A DNA stretch of 64,000 bases from Heloderma charlesbogerti (GCA_026122225.1 JANEZZ010001959.1:2675501-2739500); one strand, 5' to 3'; counted from the first letter of the stretch, positions 20,746 through 32,024 are shown. Made by a program: numbers and translations. The notes: generated from the letters alone by a model not told the origin.

Positions 20746-21287
20746 AATAGATTCACTGCCCAGCAGTGCATTCTTGAATAGGAAACATTGTTGAACAGAA
20801 AACTCCTATCCTGTATCTTGAGAAAACAAAATACACAGTCAGGGTTTAACCTGAACAATGACTCAGAAGTATGACTGGGGGACACATAGGTGAGGACCTT
20901 CTGTTTGATAGTGCCTAGGTTGTGGTAGTCTCTATCAAGAAGATCTATCTAGCTTCCTTCCCCACTCCCTGCCACTCATAGCATTTTATTGTAAAGTTAA
21001 GACCTTGTCATGTTGGAATAGCAATGGCAGAGGATCACATCACAAATGGGTACAAGCTAAGGGTTAATTTGTCATTAGAGTTTAAAGCAGTTGGTAGAGT
21101 GACAATAACAAAGGTCAGGGTGGGTGGGAGATGTTGCATAGTAGCTAAGTGGAGCCAAAGAAGTTTTCTTCTAGCCCAGTTTCTTGTGTATAAAAAGACT
21201 AGCATGTTCAGTATGTTCTGTAGTAGTATTGGTTTCATTCTGTTAGACGTCTGCCTGCTCTGCTATTTCATATGTCTGGCTACTTAG
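20746..21287. other. No gene seen
   Basis: An 87-codon frame at 21024-21287 is not recognisable. No repeat identified. Confidence 0.45.
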
Positions 21288-21695
21288 AGCATTTCTACAC
21301 CAGGCTAAAATCCTACATTTAAAATAGGGCTTTCTGCTTCCATTTTAAATGCAGGATCACAACAGACTCCCTTTACACGCGCTTCCTTCCCCCCCTTTCC
21401 CTCTCCTTTCCCCCCTTATCCGAGTCTTCCATATGTTTCAGTATTCAGCCACTAGATGGTGCTGTGGTCTAACTCCTCTTATTTCAACTTTTCCTCATTT
21501 CACGAGGGAACTCAAGCCGAACTCAAGCGCTACAATTTGATAGCCCATTATCTCCGATCTTTTTTTTTTTTTTTTAATGTCATTTAATACGGGAGATGCC
21601 CTAGAGGTTGACGACATCCTCTAAATGACCCACAAACTTCTGTGAGTAACCATTCTCAATACCAGGATAAAAGCTCTGTGTGAAGAAGCCCTTAA
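21288..21695. repeat. Possible non-autonomous DNA element
   Basis: Starts AGAGCATTTCTACACCAGGC and ends GCTCTGTGTGAAGAAGCCCT, an imperfect inverted pair. Near the left end TTTAAAATAGGG pairs loosely with CCATTTTAAATG. Superfamily unknown. Confidence 0.4.
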
Positions 21696-21954
21696 TCAGG
21701 GGGCTTTGCTGTAAACTGTAAACTGTTATTTACAGCAGACCTACTGCTATAGTCTTGTTCAGCTTATGTATTTATGACTCTGTCAAGTTTGCTAATCTCT
21801 TTAGTTTCTGGATTCAGTCACTTTAACATGCTATCCTATCAGGCCTTTGGCTTAATTGTAGATTAAATTCCCCTCATTTGAGGCCTAGGAAATACCATTT
21901 TTCCACTGTTACCATGGTTGTATGATGTTGATTTTAGAAAAATTGTATGTACAT

Positions 21955-22045
21955 TTTTAATATTGATACTGTTAGCCTCTCTGGGCATCTTTTTTAAGAC
22001 AGAAGGGTGGAATATAATTTGTAAAAGATATGTAAATGATTAAAT
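21955..22045 (+). repeat. LINE 3' tail
   Basis: CCTCTCTGGGCATC and AGAAGGGTGGAATATAATTTG followed by an AT-rich end resemble the LINE tail at 20580-20745. Confidence 0.45.
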
Positions 22046-22345
22046 AACTAAGGGCACAATCCTATGGCTGCTAGATAGTGGCTAGACAGCTACAGGATTT
22101 TTAATTTTTTGGGAGCCAAGCTCGGAGCCAGCACTCCGAGGTTGGTTCCCAGAAAACTGCCTCCCCGCAGTCTCGTAGGTGGAGTGGTTCGTCCCTGGCT
22201 CCACGCTCTTAAGAGCAGCCTGGAGAAGGGGAAAAGGGGGTGTTCCTGGAGGGGAAGGGATGGCGGAAGTGCCATTACAATCCTTCCTATGTGCCATCCA
22301 GTCTCCCCCACTGCTCCAAGGCATCCTGGCTAGACAGCCAAAAAT

Positions 22346-23254
22346 TAGGGATGGCGGAGAATTCCACCACTGACTCCAACGAGGCTGCTTTCTAAAGAAT
22401 CCATCCTCCTGGAGTCCATGGCAGAATGGACCACTCACCTCCACCTCCCCGTGGAATCCATCTGGGTCGGATCCCTCTCGACATCGATCCTGCAGAGCCG
22501 GCTGCCTGCTCCACATCACTGTCAAAAGTCGATATGGCAGGCAGCCTTTGCCATGCCATATCTCTGTAGAAGTAAGTCTCTGGACACAAATGGCATAGTG
22601 GGCACCATTTGCAGCCATAAAGCTGGTAGATTAGCCTAAATGCAGCTGTAAATGGTTGCATTTAGGCTAATCTACCAACTTTACAGGGTCGCGGTGGCTT
22701 AGTGGTTAAGACACTGAACTGCAGACCGGAAGGTCGGCAGGTCAGCAGTTCGAGACCTGAGTGCTGCGTGACGGAGTGAGCTCCCGTCTTCTGTCCCAGC
22801 TCCTGCCAACCTAGCAGTTCGAAAGCAAGAAATTGCAAGTAGATAAATAGGTACCGCCTCGGCAGGAAAGGTAACAGCGTTCATGCTGGCCACATGACCA
22901 CAGAAGCGTCTTCGGACAGCGCTGGCTCTTCGGCTTAGAAACAGGGATGAGCACCGCACCCTAGAGTCGTACACGACTGGTTGGGGACACCTTTACCTTT
23001 TTACCAACTTTACTGCCACAAATGGCGCCCATGATGCCATTTGCATCTGGAGACTTACTTATACAGAGATACGGCATGGCAATTGCTGCTGTCTGCTCAT
23101 ATCAACGGAATTCACCAGTGAAGCGATGGCCGGCTCCACAGGTTTGACACGGAGTGGAGCCGGCCTGGATGGATTCCGGGGGGAAGGACGGATCGCCTCC
23201 CCCCATGGGCGGATTCCCCTGTGGAACGACAGGTAGGGAATCCGCCTATCCCTA
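22346..23254. mobile_element. hAT element E with long inverted interior
   Basis: Ends TAGGGATGGCGGAGAATTCC and TCCGCCTATCCCTA. Flanks CCAAAAAT and CTGAAAAT match at 6 of 8. The interior is a large inverted repeat centred near 22650: 21-bp perfect arms at 22624-22644 and 22657-22677, continuing outward with TAAGTCTCTGGACAC against its inverse near 23050-23060. The right arm is split by a SINE. Confidence 0.8.
22685..23001 (+). mobile_element. tRNA-headed SINE (full copy with TSD)
   Basis: A-box-like GTGGCTTAGTGG and B-box-like AGTTCGAGACC in the head, then a body with AAGTAGATAAATAGGTACCG and GTCGTACACGACTGG. Exact 12-bp duplication TACCAACTTTAC at 22673-22684 and 23002-23013. Known widespread squamate SINE type. 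Confidence 0.85.
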
Positions 23255-23398
23255 CTGAAAATGGCCGTCTAGCTGCAAATGAAGGGTGGCTGGAGAGTGG
23301 AGGAGAAGATCCTCTCTGTGCTCTGCGTGCACTGCGTTGGATAGTTGGTTGCCTCTGAGTTTGGAGAGGCAAACGTTCCCCATAGGATTGCGCCCTAA

Positions 23399-24375
23399 AT
23401 AACTAAATGAAAGTGCATAAGAATAAGCACTATGTACTTCCACTTAAATGTTCTCACTTGAAGACAGACTGTAGCATTTTTGCCTACCTGTAACTTCTGG
23501 ACAGTCTTCCAGATCATTATATTGTTCTGAAGTGGTTGTTTGAATGCTCACCATGTAGCAAACTTCCAATTGAGCCTCGCACTGAGAATGATATTTTGAA
23601 GAGTTTGAAGTGATGTGTGCTGAACTGTGATCTGGTACTGTAGTGAATTGCTCAGATGACCAGTTCTCTTGATCCACATTTTGTTTAACCAAAGGCACTG
23701 TGGATTGCATCATGCCCTCTAAGTTCCTGTTGTGTGAAGAGAGGCATTTGTGTTTCGCACAGTTGGGTCCTCCTAACCATTACATTTGATTGGCCTTTGT
23801 GTTTCATATACTATGTTCCAGAAGATAATAGAGATTATTCAGAAAGGTGGCCAATTTTAACCTTTGTATTACCAGGTCATTGCTCAGAGGGAAACAAAAG
23901 ATCAGGAATGTGTTGACCCTATATTATCTATTAAAGTAGATGTAATTTGTTTGGCCTTTTACAAAGCTAGCTTTTCTTTTTGGTTTGGGGAAATAGAATG
24001 TCCAGACCACCCTACGGTGTCAAGCAGATAAAGAAGTACCAAACTAATGCGATTTTAAAGTCATGCAACATTGCTATCATTCATAGTTGCATATATGTTG
24101 GCTTGTTGCACAGTAATCTTAGGATAATGATGGGGTTTGCCACTCCATGGTAATGGTATTCGAATGAATTCCTGGAGGAAGCTGCTGATTATTACTGCTC
24201 CCAAACCCTGTTGGTCTATAGGAGCAGGCAGATATAGTCACCTAGAATATAAATGGTTACATCTCAGTATCTACGTAAGTGCCTGATGCTAGTTGATAAG
24301 GATGTGCTTCCTCACACAGTGCATAGTTAGATGGCTTTATGAGGAGACTGGACCAATTCATGGAGGATAATAATT
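23399..24375. other. No gene seen; weak LINE scrap near the end
   Basis: About 24300-24375 (GAGGAGACTGGACCAATTCA and neighbours) resembles the C-terminal end of the CR1-like LINEs on the plus strand. The rest is unassigned. Confidence 0.4.
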
Positions 24376-24842
24376 TGGGTGGCCATGTGTCCTCTTTTAC
24401 AGAGGACAATCCTGTATTAGGGCTTTTAGAGTTGTTGTTGTTCAGTCGTTAAGTCGTGTCCGACTCTTCATGACCCCATGGACCATAGCATGCCAGGCCT
24501 TCCTGTCTTGCACTCTCTCCCAGAGCGTGCTCAAGTTCATATTCATTGCATTGGTGATGCTATCTAGCCATCTCATCCTCTGCCGTCCCCTTCTCCTTTT
24601 GCCTTCAGTCTTTCCCAGCATCAGGGTGTTTTCCAGGGAGTTTTCTCTTCGCATTAGGTGGCCAAAATACTTGAGCTTCAGCTTCAGTATCTGTCCTTCC
24701 AATGAGCAGTCAGGGTTGATTTCCTTTAGGATGGACTGATTTGACCTCCGTGCAGTCCAGGGGACTTATAAGAGTCTTCTCCAGCAGGGCTTTTAGAGAG
24801 CACTCATCTATTGGAAGGCATCATCTATTTGAAATAAACCTA
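24376..24842 (+). mobile_element. hAT MITE (TAGGGTGGCC family), interrupted
   Basis: Left part TTGGGTGGCCATGTGTCC and TTACAGAGGACAATCCTG. Then BovB insertion, then a short remainder ending at about 24842, where it meets the composite duplication. The right end of the element is lost. Confidence 0.65.
24432..24785 (-). pseudogene. BovB (RTE) LINE 3' end, antisense
   Basis: Minus-strand translation of 24442-24702 contains LKYFGHLMRRENSLE, RRRGRQRMRWLDSI and WHAMVHGVMKSRTRL, the C terminus typical of BovB ORF2. The 3' end is at the left (GTTCAGTCGTTAAGTCGTG, reverse). An exact 13-bp duplication AGGGCTTTTAGAG lies at 24419-24431 and 24786-24798, the mark of target-primed insertion. Strongly 5'-truncated, so not active. 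The family is well known for patchy distribution attributed to horizontal transfer. Confidence 0.95.
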
Positions 24843-24856
24843 TTTTGGGGGTAGGG

Positions 24857-25150
24857 TTCAGCACCTTGGATAGCTCCGTTAGAGTTCTGGCTGGTTCTGA
24901 CTGAAACCCAGAATGGATGCACAGCCCCACCAAAATCGTAGCCACCAGCCTGCTCTGGCTGCAATCCTATTCCCACTTATTTGGGAGTAAGTCTCATTGA
25001 ACTCTGATGGGACTTCCTTCTCAGTAGACATGTATGGGATTACCCTGCTGTGAACCTAGGAAACCTTCTTCTACCAGATCAAACTATTTGTCCATCTAGT
25101 ATTGTCTATTCTGAATGACAGTGCCTCTCCAGTGTCTGCAGCAAAGGTCT
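24857..25150 (+). repeat. Second copy of a composite repeat
   Basis: About 93% identical by eye to 2943-3235. It spans the right half of the foldback hAT, the TGCAATCCTAT repeat and part of the antisense SINE in the same order. Confidence 0.85.
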
Positions 25151-25640
25151 CCACAGGTTGTGAGGATAACCAAATATAACCCCAGGCTCCTTGAAGGAAT
25201 GGTGGGGAACAAGTGTGATAAACACATAAACCTGATAGTTGCTGTCTGAAACTCAGGCCTCATCCCACGTTAAATGCCCATTTGCTGTCAAACGTTTTAT
25301 TACTTCAAAATTTAGATATGGGAAACACCTGACATTACAGCCCTGGAATGTGTGTTTATTATTATTATTAGCTGTTGGAGGTGGGAGGGGGAGATGGCAT
25401 AGGGAAATGTATGACACAATGACATCCCATGTCTGCTCTACTAGGCTTGCCTCCTGTGCACACTTACCTGAGAGTAAGCACCACTGAACACAATGGGAAT
25501 CAGCCATGAAGTTCACTGGGTGGCTTTGGGCCAGTTACCTGCTTGACAAAGCCATTGTGAGAATTAAAAGGGATTGGCTCCAAGCCACCATTATCATTTG
25601 ATGGTAAGGCAAGGTGTGATAACCATGGCTCGTTGGTCTA
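25151..25640 (+). repeat. Diverged Sauria SINE pieces and short repeat
   Basis: GGTTGTGAGGATAACC and CAGGCTCCTTGAAGGAATGG at 25153-25205, and TGGCTTTGGGCCAGTTACC with TTGTGAGAATTAAAAGG at 25522-25573, look like two old Sauria SINE tails. About 25460-25503 resembles the 3044-3120 repeat. An (ATT)n tract lies at about 25356-25370. Confidence 0.5.
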
Positions 25641-25643
25641 GAT

Positions 25644-25918
25644 CAGGAATGGGGAACCCTTTTTCTGTCAAGGGCTGCATTACTTTGGGGGAAATAAGTT
25701 GGGGGGTCACATGCTGGCAGTCCCAAGCTGGCAGTGGATGGAGCCAGAGCAATGGATGGAGCCAAATGGTTGGAGCCAGAACTAAAAGTTGGCAGGGTTT
25801 GCATCATTGCAGGATTATATAGTTCTCTCCCCCGATCTGTGCTACCCAATCTCTGCCAGCTGCATGAAACTAAGCCAAAAGCCTTATGGTCCTTTGGGCT
25901 GCATGTTCCCCACCCCTG
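25644..25918. mobile_element. hAT MITE (Charlie-like ends)
   Basis: Ends CAGGAATGGGGAACCC and TGTTCCCCACCCCTG are inverted. Flanks GTCTAGAT (25636-25643) and GTCTAGAA (25919-25926) match at 7 of 8. Interior contains tandem GGATGGAGCCA units. CAGGGGTGGGGAAC-type ends are known from vertebrate hAT elements. Confidence 0.8.
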
Positions 25919-25926
25919 GTCTAGAA

Positions 25927-26305
25927 GTCTTGCAAGACTTAAAGACCTGCTCCTGATCAAACTGAAACACACACACATACACCATTGATCTGGATCTGAG
26001 TTGTCCTTATGTGAGCAGAAGGGTTCCTTCCATTCATGGAAGGGACCCAAATTCAGTGAAGGCACCCAATTCAGGAGAGGTGATTTTTGCTGATTCCTCC
26101 TTCCTCCTGCAGCCCCCAGAACTATCCCCCATGCTGTTCCAGAGGGTCCCCCAACACTTTAGAGCATAGTTTTGGGGGATTTAGGGGGCTGCTGTATGTA
26201 TATCTGATAAAGGACTTGTATACATGATAAAAACCAAAGGTCATGGTTTGGGGGGACACTTGGTCCAGATGCTCTCAGTAAGTGCCCCTTTCTGAAGGGG
26301 GTCCC
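25927..26305. other. No gene seen
   Basis: Nothing recognised. Confidence 0.4.
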
Positions 26306-26717
26306 TCGGGGTGCACAGATTTTGTAAAATCTGTACTGTTTGCATTTCATGCATTGTTAGGTGCCTTTCGTTTCATCATCTGCTCATTGGCAGAATCGGA
26401 TTTTTTGCCATTTCCCAAAATTGTGCAAATTCACACTTCTGTAATTCCCCCCAAAATGCTCAAATTCCCTCCAATATGTGCATTATCAAGCTATAGCCTA
26501 TGGAAGAAAAGCACATTTTCAGCCAGTGCTTTTTTTTAATTTTACAGTTTTTTCTATGACTAAATTTGCATAAAATTCCAGAAAGTATAAAAACTGGTCT
26601 GCAAGTCCACGGAATCTATCCGACTTGGAAAAAGCTGGTCCACCGTAAAATCTGTGGGTCGGATTCATAGAAATTCAAACTCATTTGTATCTACTGTGGA
26701 TTTCTCTGACATCCCTA
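26306..26717. mobile_element. hAT element I (TAGGGATG family)
   Basis: Right end GACATCCCTA; left end TCGGGGTGCAC is a diverged form of TAGGGATGTAC. TTTCATCATCTGCTCATTGG near the left is the inverse of the subterminal block at 8764-9318. Flanking duplication weak (5 of 8). Confidence 0.6.
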
Positions 26718-28259
26718 GGGCTCATCTCCTCATTGCTATTGCTGCTGCCCAGTTACTTGCTCTCTTCCTTTGGGCCAAATCCACACAGATGTCCAGAAGG
26801 AGGGCAAGGCAAGGAAAGGCTGCTTCCCCTTCTTTTTACTCCTGTGCTGGTCAGTTGTATAGAGGGAAGCAACAGTGAAGAGGTGGAGAATTGGGGAAGG
26901 CTGGATGGGTTTTGCAGGGATGTAGGTTCAGGACGCACTCAGTGATGCCAAACTTGTTGCCAGCCCTAACCAAAGGTACGCTTTTAAAAATCCCTGAGGT
27001 TATAGGTGCTCCTTTGGAATGGTTACATGTGGCCTGAATTTCTGAAACCTGTCCCTAAAAGGCAACCCATCCAACAGCTACGTTTTTAATAGATCTTATT
27101 TTCAAAGATGCAGATTACCCAGCCAATCTGCACATGAGTCACTTGCAAACTTGACAGCCGTGCATCTCTTTTCGTGCTATCATCCCCTTATTGCATGTGA
27201 AATGTTTTGGCTCAGACTGGAGTCTCTGGATAGGGATGATAACCGCAATCCTGTGCATTCTATCAAAGAAATGATTGATATTTGCCTTGGAGTGTCTGTG
27301 ACTTTATTATCTGTGGCTTTATCTATACAGGAACTCCACTCCGATCACTCCATTTTGAATGAGCTGATGACAATGTGGAAAGAAAGGCAGGATCTCACGA
27401 GGGAGAAAGGAAAGTTATATGCAAAAATTATTATCTGGAGCAATGGCTTCTTAAGACAAAATTTGGGGCACCGCTTTGTATTTCTAGACTATTGATAGGT
27501 CTGGTTTCAGGGGTTGGCATGGGCAGGCGCCTGTCATGGGTGCCGAGGCTTAAAAAGGCCAATATCTGCCTACCCTTGACTCTGCCACAGTTACTTCCAG
27601 GGCCGGACTGCTGTTGCTGTCGCACCTTCTCTCTCTGTCTCCTCACCCAGCTGGCCCCGCTAGGAAAAGGAAGTGCCATGGCTGGCAGCTGGCTGTACAA
27701 GCCTGCAGGGGCCACATTGCACCATTAAAAAAAGAGAAGTTTTTCTGCGTACATTTTGAGTAGCAGCGATCTGAATCAATCAGATGCTGCCTTTGGGGTG
27801 ATGGCTAATGCGGAGCAATGAAAAGACCACCCCTTTGACACTCCTGTGCCTTCCTTGGCTGCCTTCCCCTGCGGAAGGCAGATCACTACTACTCAAACTG
27901 TAAGGGGGAAAACATTCTTTAAAGTGGCATGGCACGGGCCTTGCAGATTTGTTCGGCAGGCTGCCACAGTACTTCCTTTTGGCAGTGGTGCTAGCTGTGT
28001 TAGGAGGAGAAGGAGGAGAAGGAAGGGGAGCAGCAGCTGCTGCTGTAGCCAAGTTTTTAAAAAAAGAAAGAAGAGAGAGGGCTCGCAGCAGCAGCAGGGG
28101 CGCGGGCGGGGCCCATCGGCAGCAATATGCTGAAGGCCCGTTGGAGGCTGGCACCAGCTCTATTAATATTCCATCATCACACCTTTCAAGCATGGAATTG
28201 GGCACTCTTGACAATCTTCCCTTTCACTTCTTAAAAAATAACAACAAGCTTCTAGTCCT
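26718..28259. other. No gene seen; GC-rich triplet-like tracts
   Basis: About 27600-27730 and 27940-28140 are rich in AGG/GCA-type triplets and give frames of up to 144 codons with alanine, serine and arginine runs on both strands. These are low-complexity artefacts. Confidence 0.45.
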
Positions 28260-28830
28260 TAATTAATTAATTTTGCAAATGTATAAACTGCACCTTCATC
28301 CCAAAAGAGATTTCAGTGAGGTGTACATGAAATGACCTAAAAACAATACAATTGAGTCCAATAAAACAAAAACAAAATCTGAACATCAAAAAGTAAAACC
28401 GAGAAGGATGAAACTATTTCAAGTAGCGAAAAAGAAACAGACTTCAATCTACAAATGTACAAAGTTTGAAAGTTTGTTTTACAATCCCTTTGCAAGTAAA
28501 ATGTTTGTCAGCTGTTGCTGAAAAGAGTACAGCACTGGCGACAGTTGTGTCTCCTGTTGGAGCGTATTCCAGAGTTGGGGCACCACCACAGAGAAGGCCC
28601 TCTCTTGTGCAAATGTTAAAGGTACTTTATGTAAGGAAGAAGTACAGAGAAGGGCATCCTCTGATTATCTTAATTCACAGGCAGGTTGATCTGGGAGAAG
28701 GTGCTCCTTCAGCCTGCAAAGATAAACATGAAAATATGTGGGCTGCATTTGGTAAAATCTCAGAAGCTAGATGGGAGGTGTGTGTTACCAGGATGTCAAG
28801 GGGTGATTGGGTTTCGATCCCTGCATAGTT
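28260..28830 (-). pseudogene. LINE 3' fragment (L2 group), antisense
   Basis: Contains GCACCACCACAGAGAAGGCC, the reverse of the family's FSVVA..LWN coding region, and a tail with AAGAGATTTCAGTGAGGTG. Highly diverged. Confidence 0.5.
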
Positions 28831-29266
28831 CTTTACCCACTCCCCATAACAAGCTGACAGTGAATCGTTGAGTCAGTAGAGTTGTGACTTAAGAACACAT
28901 TGTTTAATGGGATATGAAAAAGAAAATATTAAGGCAATCTTTCCCTCAAACATTGAGCAATTTTATTTATTAAACTGTAAGTTACCTTTACACTTCCATC
29001 TCAAAGAGGCAACAGTACTGAGATTTTATTAATATGCAAATGTATTCCATGTATTTATTAGCCCAAAGGCAGATTAATTGTCAACAAATAATTCTATAGT
29101 CATATGACAGTTGTGGATAAATAAATGGAGCCATGTGTTCAGTTGATAGCCAGAAATCTTGCATCAATACAAACAAAATATGATGCAGGGAAGACTAGGG
29201 GGAGAGGTGTCTTTTTTTACACAAACAAACAAAATAAAGCCCTCCCCCACACTGTGGTAAAAAAAA
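28831..29266. other. No gene seen
   Basis: AT-rich, nothing recognised. Confidence 0.45.
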
Positions 29267-29595
29267 TGTAACCTAATGCCATTGTATGTGCCTTAAGCAG
29301 GCGCAGCATTGTAAGAGCTGCGCATGCCTGGAATGAGTGGACAATAACCCTAAGATAAGGCTGCTAGGCAAACTGCTGGCAACCAATCAAAAGTAACACG
29401 CTGGCTGAGGAATGCAAGCTAAGTGATAAAACTGTAGCGCGGGGGTTGCCCAGGGTCGACTCTGCTTTTGAGCATGAGATCCTTTGTCGAACTGTTTGCA
29501 AACAATAAAATCGAGTTGGACCCAGCCTGAAGTTGACTCTCCTCTTTGGGGCAAATTGGACTAGCCTCCAGGGGCGAAACTAGCATTTTGTGCAA
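29267..29595 (+). mobile_element. Possible solo LTR
   Basis: Starts with TG and ends CA at about 29595. It has a CCAAT-type motif (CAACCAATCAAAAGT), a TATA-like GTGATAAAAC and an AATAAA signal (CAAACAATAAAATCG) in the expected U3-R-U5 order. I see no duplication, no primer-binding site and no retroviral genes nearby. Ends are uncertain. Confidence 0.35.
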
Positions 29596-29984
29596 CAACA
29601 CCACATCTCTGGTCAACAACAGATTTTTTTGCAGCTGCTTTTAAGTGAAAAAAAAAAAAGTTGAGGGACCCAGTAAATGGTATTCTGCATAACATTTATT
29701 TTGGCCCCTACATAGCCATAATTAAAGAGAAAAGGGATTTGGACATTTGCTTCAACAGGACACATATTTTTTATCTCACACCTCTGTGTCTGCACACTAG
29801 GAGAATCAGCAAAGCATGAGCTTATCAAGCTACTCCATGTCCCACCCTGGATCTCGACCCGCATTGTTTCCATTCCCGATTCCGACTTTCGTCTTCCTTT
29901 TTGTTTGACTGGGAAAAGTGCGCATTTGGGTATGCATTTTTTAAAAGTGCGCACCCAAATGCACATTATGTGGAAATGCATTCT
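29596..29984. other. No gene seen
   Basis: The block GCGCATTTGGGTATGCATT at about 29920-29938 and AGTGCGCACCCAAATGCACA form an inverted pair, possibly part of a hAT-type terminal region. Confidence 0.35.
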
Positions 29985-30253
29985 CCTATGAGGAATGGTT
30001 ACAACATCTGGGATTGTTTAGCTTAGAAAACAGGCAAGCAAGGGGAGACATGATAGATGTGTACAAAGTGTGGAGAAAGTGGATAGGGAGACATTTTTCT
30101 CCATCTCTCATAATTCTAGAACCTGGGGTCCTCCCATGAAGCGGATCACTGGGAGATTCAGGACAGATAAAAGGAAGGACTTCTTCACCCAACACATAGT
30201 TAAACTACAGAATTCACTCCCAGAAGATGTAGTGATGGCCACCAATCTGGATG
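29985..30253 (+). pseudogene. CR1-like LINE C-terminal fragment
   Basis: Encodes the CR1-like C terminus seen at 41.8 and 47.0 kb: a region reading KRKDFFTQHIVKLQNSLPED, ending near MATNLDG. A palindromic MITE scrap follows at once. Confidence 0.75.
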
Positions 30254-30308
30254 GACAGAGAGAAGTCCTACAACTCCCAGCATTCCCCGCCAGCATGGGG
30301 ATTGCACA
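30254..30308. mobile_element. Palindromic MITE scrap
   Basis: GTCCTACAACTCCCAGCATT followed by CCAGCATGGGGATTGCAC, a collapsed or deleted copy of the MITE family. Confidence 0.55.
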
Positions 30309-30994
30309 AGTCTGCATTCCCTCTGGAGAGCTACAAAGATCCCATCTTGCTGTCTCCCTCTCTAGCAGGACTTCACAGCACCTCTCCAGATTCTCATTCC
30401 AGCCTCCATGTCTGTGAATTTCTGTGGAGAGACTCTGCATATCTCACTGGTTTGCAGTTAAAGCCCTCTGTACATCCCCCCCACCCCGAATAGGGGCTTA
30501 GTTCCAGATTTAGTCATGAAATTAATGGGTCATGAGCTAGCCAAAAGTAACTTAAGACCTATTTATTTCAGTGGGTCTACTCTAAATGTGGCTAAATGTG
30601 GAACAACCCAGGATTGTTGGTGATCTGCTTCCTCAGCCATAAGAAACTAGGAGAACACTCACTCGGTATATGCCACTTTCCCATATTAGAGATCTCAGGA
30701 GCCTTGGAGTGTCATGCAAACTTCCCTGCCTTCTCCGTTAGCCTTTGGTAAAAGTGATGACTTCATACATAATGGAGCTGCAGTGTCAGGAACTGTTATT
30801 CTGAATAGACCTCTAGCTAAGATAATATTTTACAATATACAGGGAAGTCTGAAGAATTGTATATTCATTATTTATATGACAGCCAACCATGAACATATGA
30901 CATTTTTTCTCTCTTGTAACACTGTCTGCTCTCTGACACAGTACAGAGCTTCTTTTAGTTCATCACTGTAGGGTATAATTTCAGCTGCCACGTA
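30309..30994. other. No gene seen
   Basis: Nothing recognised apart from a repeat-like TAGTTCCAGATTTAGTCATG at about 30498, which recurs loosely at 55340. Confidence 0.4.
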
Positions 30995-30997
30995 CGT

Positions 30998-31061
<64 letters not shown>
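30995..31061. repeat. Compound microsatellite (GT)n(AG)n
   Basis: About 26 bp of GT followed directly by about 40 bp of AG. Confidence 0.95.
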
Positions 31062-31064
<3 letters not shown>

Positions 31065-31481
31065 CCTAATGAGGCATTTTCCCTTGCTAGATCAACTGCT
31101 TGTATGGGTGAACACAGTGAAACAATGTGAACCTTTACAAAAATGCATAAAGAAACCGAAATAAAGGTGCTTAATGTTTGATTTTATAAGTTAACCAGAG
31201 ATGCTGCAAGGACCCTGTGTTGTGTTTGACAGATAATGTAACGCTTACAATAAGAATTACTGGGACGGAACAGAACATTGCAACTTTTAAAAGGTATTGC
31301 CTCTCAGCTCTTTTGCTCAGCATGGTTTTTCGTTAAAAAGAAATGAGAAACTTCTGACATTCTGCTGTGCATTTGGCCTTTGTGTGTGCAGAGTTGCAAA
31401 CTACCTTTGACAAAATAGAAAATAATGCCTCTCAGTGTGCATGGCAAACAGAACACATTTTTTAGGGTGGTGGTGTGGGGA
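31062..31481. other. No gene seen
   Basis: Nothing recognised. Confidence 0.4.
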
Positions 31482-31912
31482 GGGAGCAATCCTATGGTCA
31501 CTTGACACTGTCTAGAGGGCCACAGGATTTTTTGGTTTCTGGGAACTGAGATCAGAGCAAGTGTTCCGACCTCAGTTCCCGGAAACTGTGCTCCACACTC
31601 ACTCCCCCACCCCCTCATAGCCAGCGTGGTTGTCTCCGCACTCAGAAATGGAGCACAGAGATGGTGAAAAGGGGGTGGTCCTGGGGGCAGGGAGGGGAGG
31701 AGACCATAGAAGCTGTGTTACATGGTTTCCTGTGCACCACACGGCCTCCCCCCCTTAGATCCACAGCTAGACAGTGAAATCACCTGTCTTGCCAAAAATG
31801 CAGGGTGGCCAGAGTACTGAGGTGAAGAGCACCCCCAAGCTCAGGCTGCCCTGCCTTGGATAGTCAGCCTCTGAGTTCGGAGGCTGATGACTATCTCCAT
31901 AGGACTGAGCCC
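31482..31912. mobile_element. Harbinger-like element N4
   Basis: Ends GGGAGCAATCCTATGGTC and CATAGGACTGAGCCC. It shares TTCTGGGAACTGAGATCAGA and GACCTCAGTTCCCGG inverted blocks with N1 to N3. TAA follows the right end; the left side has GGA. Confidence 0.65.
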
Positions 31913-31967
31913 TAAGCAACCCAATAGAATGGTAAGTGGGTTCAAGAGGATTGTAAACACTGTAACG

Positions 31968-31970
<3 letters not shown>

Positions 31971-32018
<48 letters not shown>

Positions 32019-32024
32019 TGTGTA
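31971..32024. repeat. Compound microsatellite (TC)n(TG)n
   Basis: About 30 bp TC then about 24 bp TG. Confidence 0.95.

Larger units (their letters stand above)
22052..23395. mobile_element. Harbinger-like element N3, interrupted
   Basis: Ends GGGCACAATCCTATGGC and ATAGGATTGCGCCC, with TAA on both sides (22049-22051, 23396-23398). Same family as N1 and N2 (CACTCCGAGGTTGGTTCCC). A hAT element (22346-23254), itself carrying a SINE, is inserted inside. Removing it leaves about 435 bp, close to the length of N1 and N2. Confidence 0.8.

Noticed and set aside
22685..22760. tRNA gene-like A and B boxes
   Set aside because: Part of a 317-bp SINE with its own target duplication, not a free tRNA gene. 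The same applies to 8773 and 3342 (minus).
24470..24739. 89-codon plus-strand frame with an apparent hydrophobic start
   Set aside because: It is the antisense shadow of the BovB C terminus on the minus strand.
27780..28214. 144-codon minus-strand frame with alanine and serine runs
   Set aside because: Triplet-rich low-complexity DNA, open on several frames at once.
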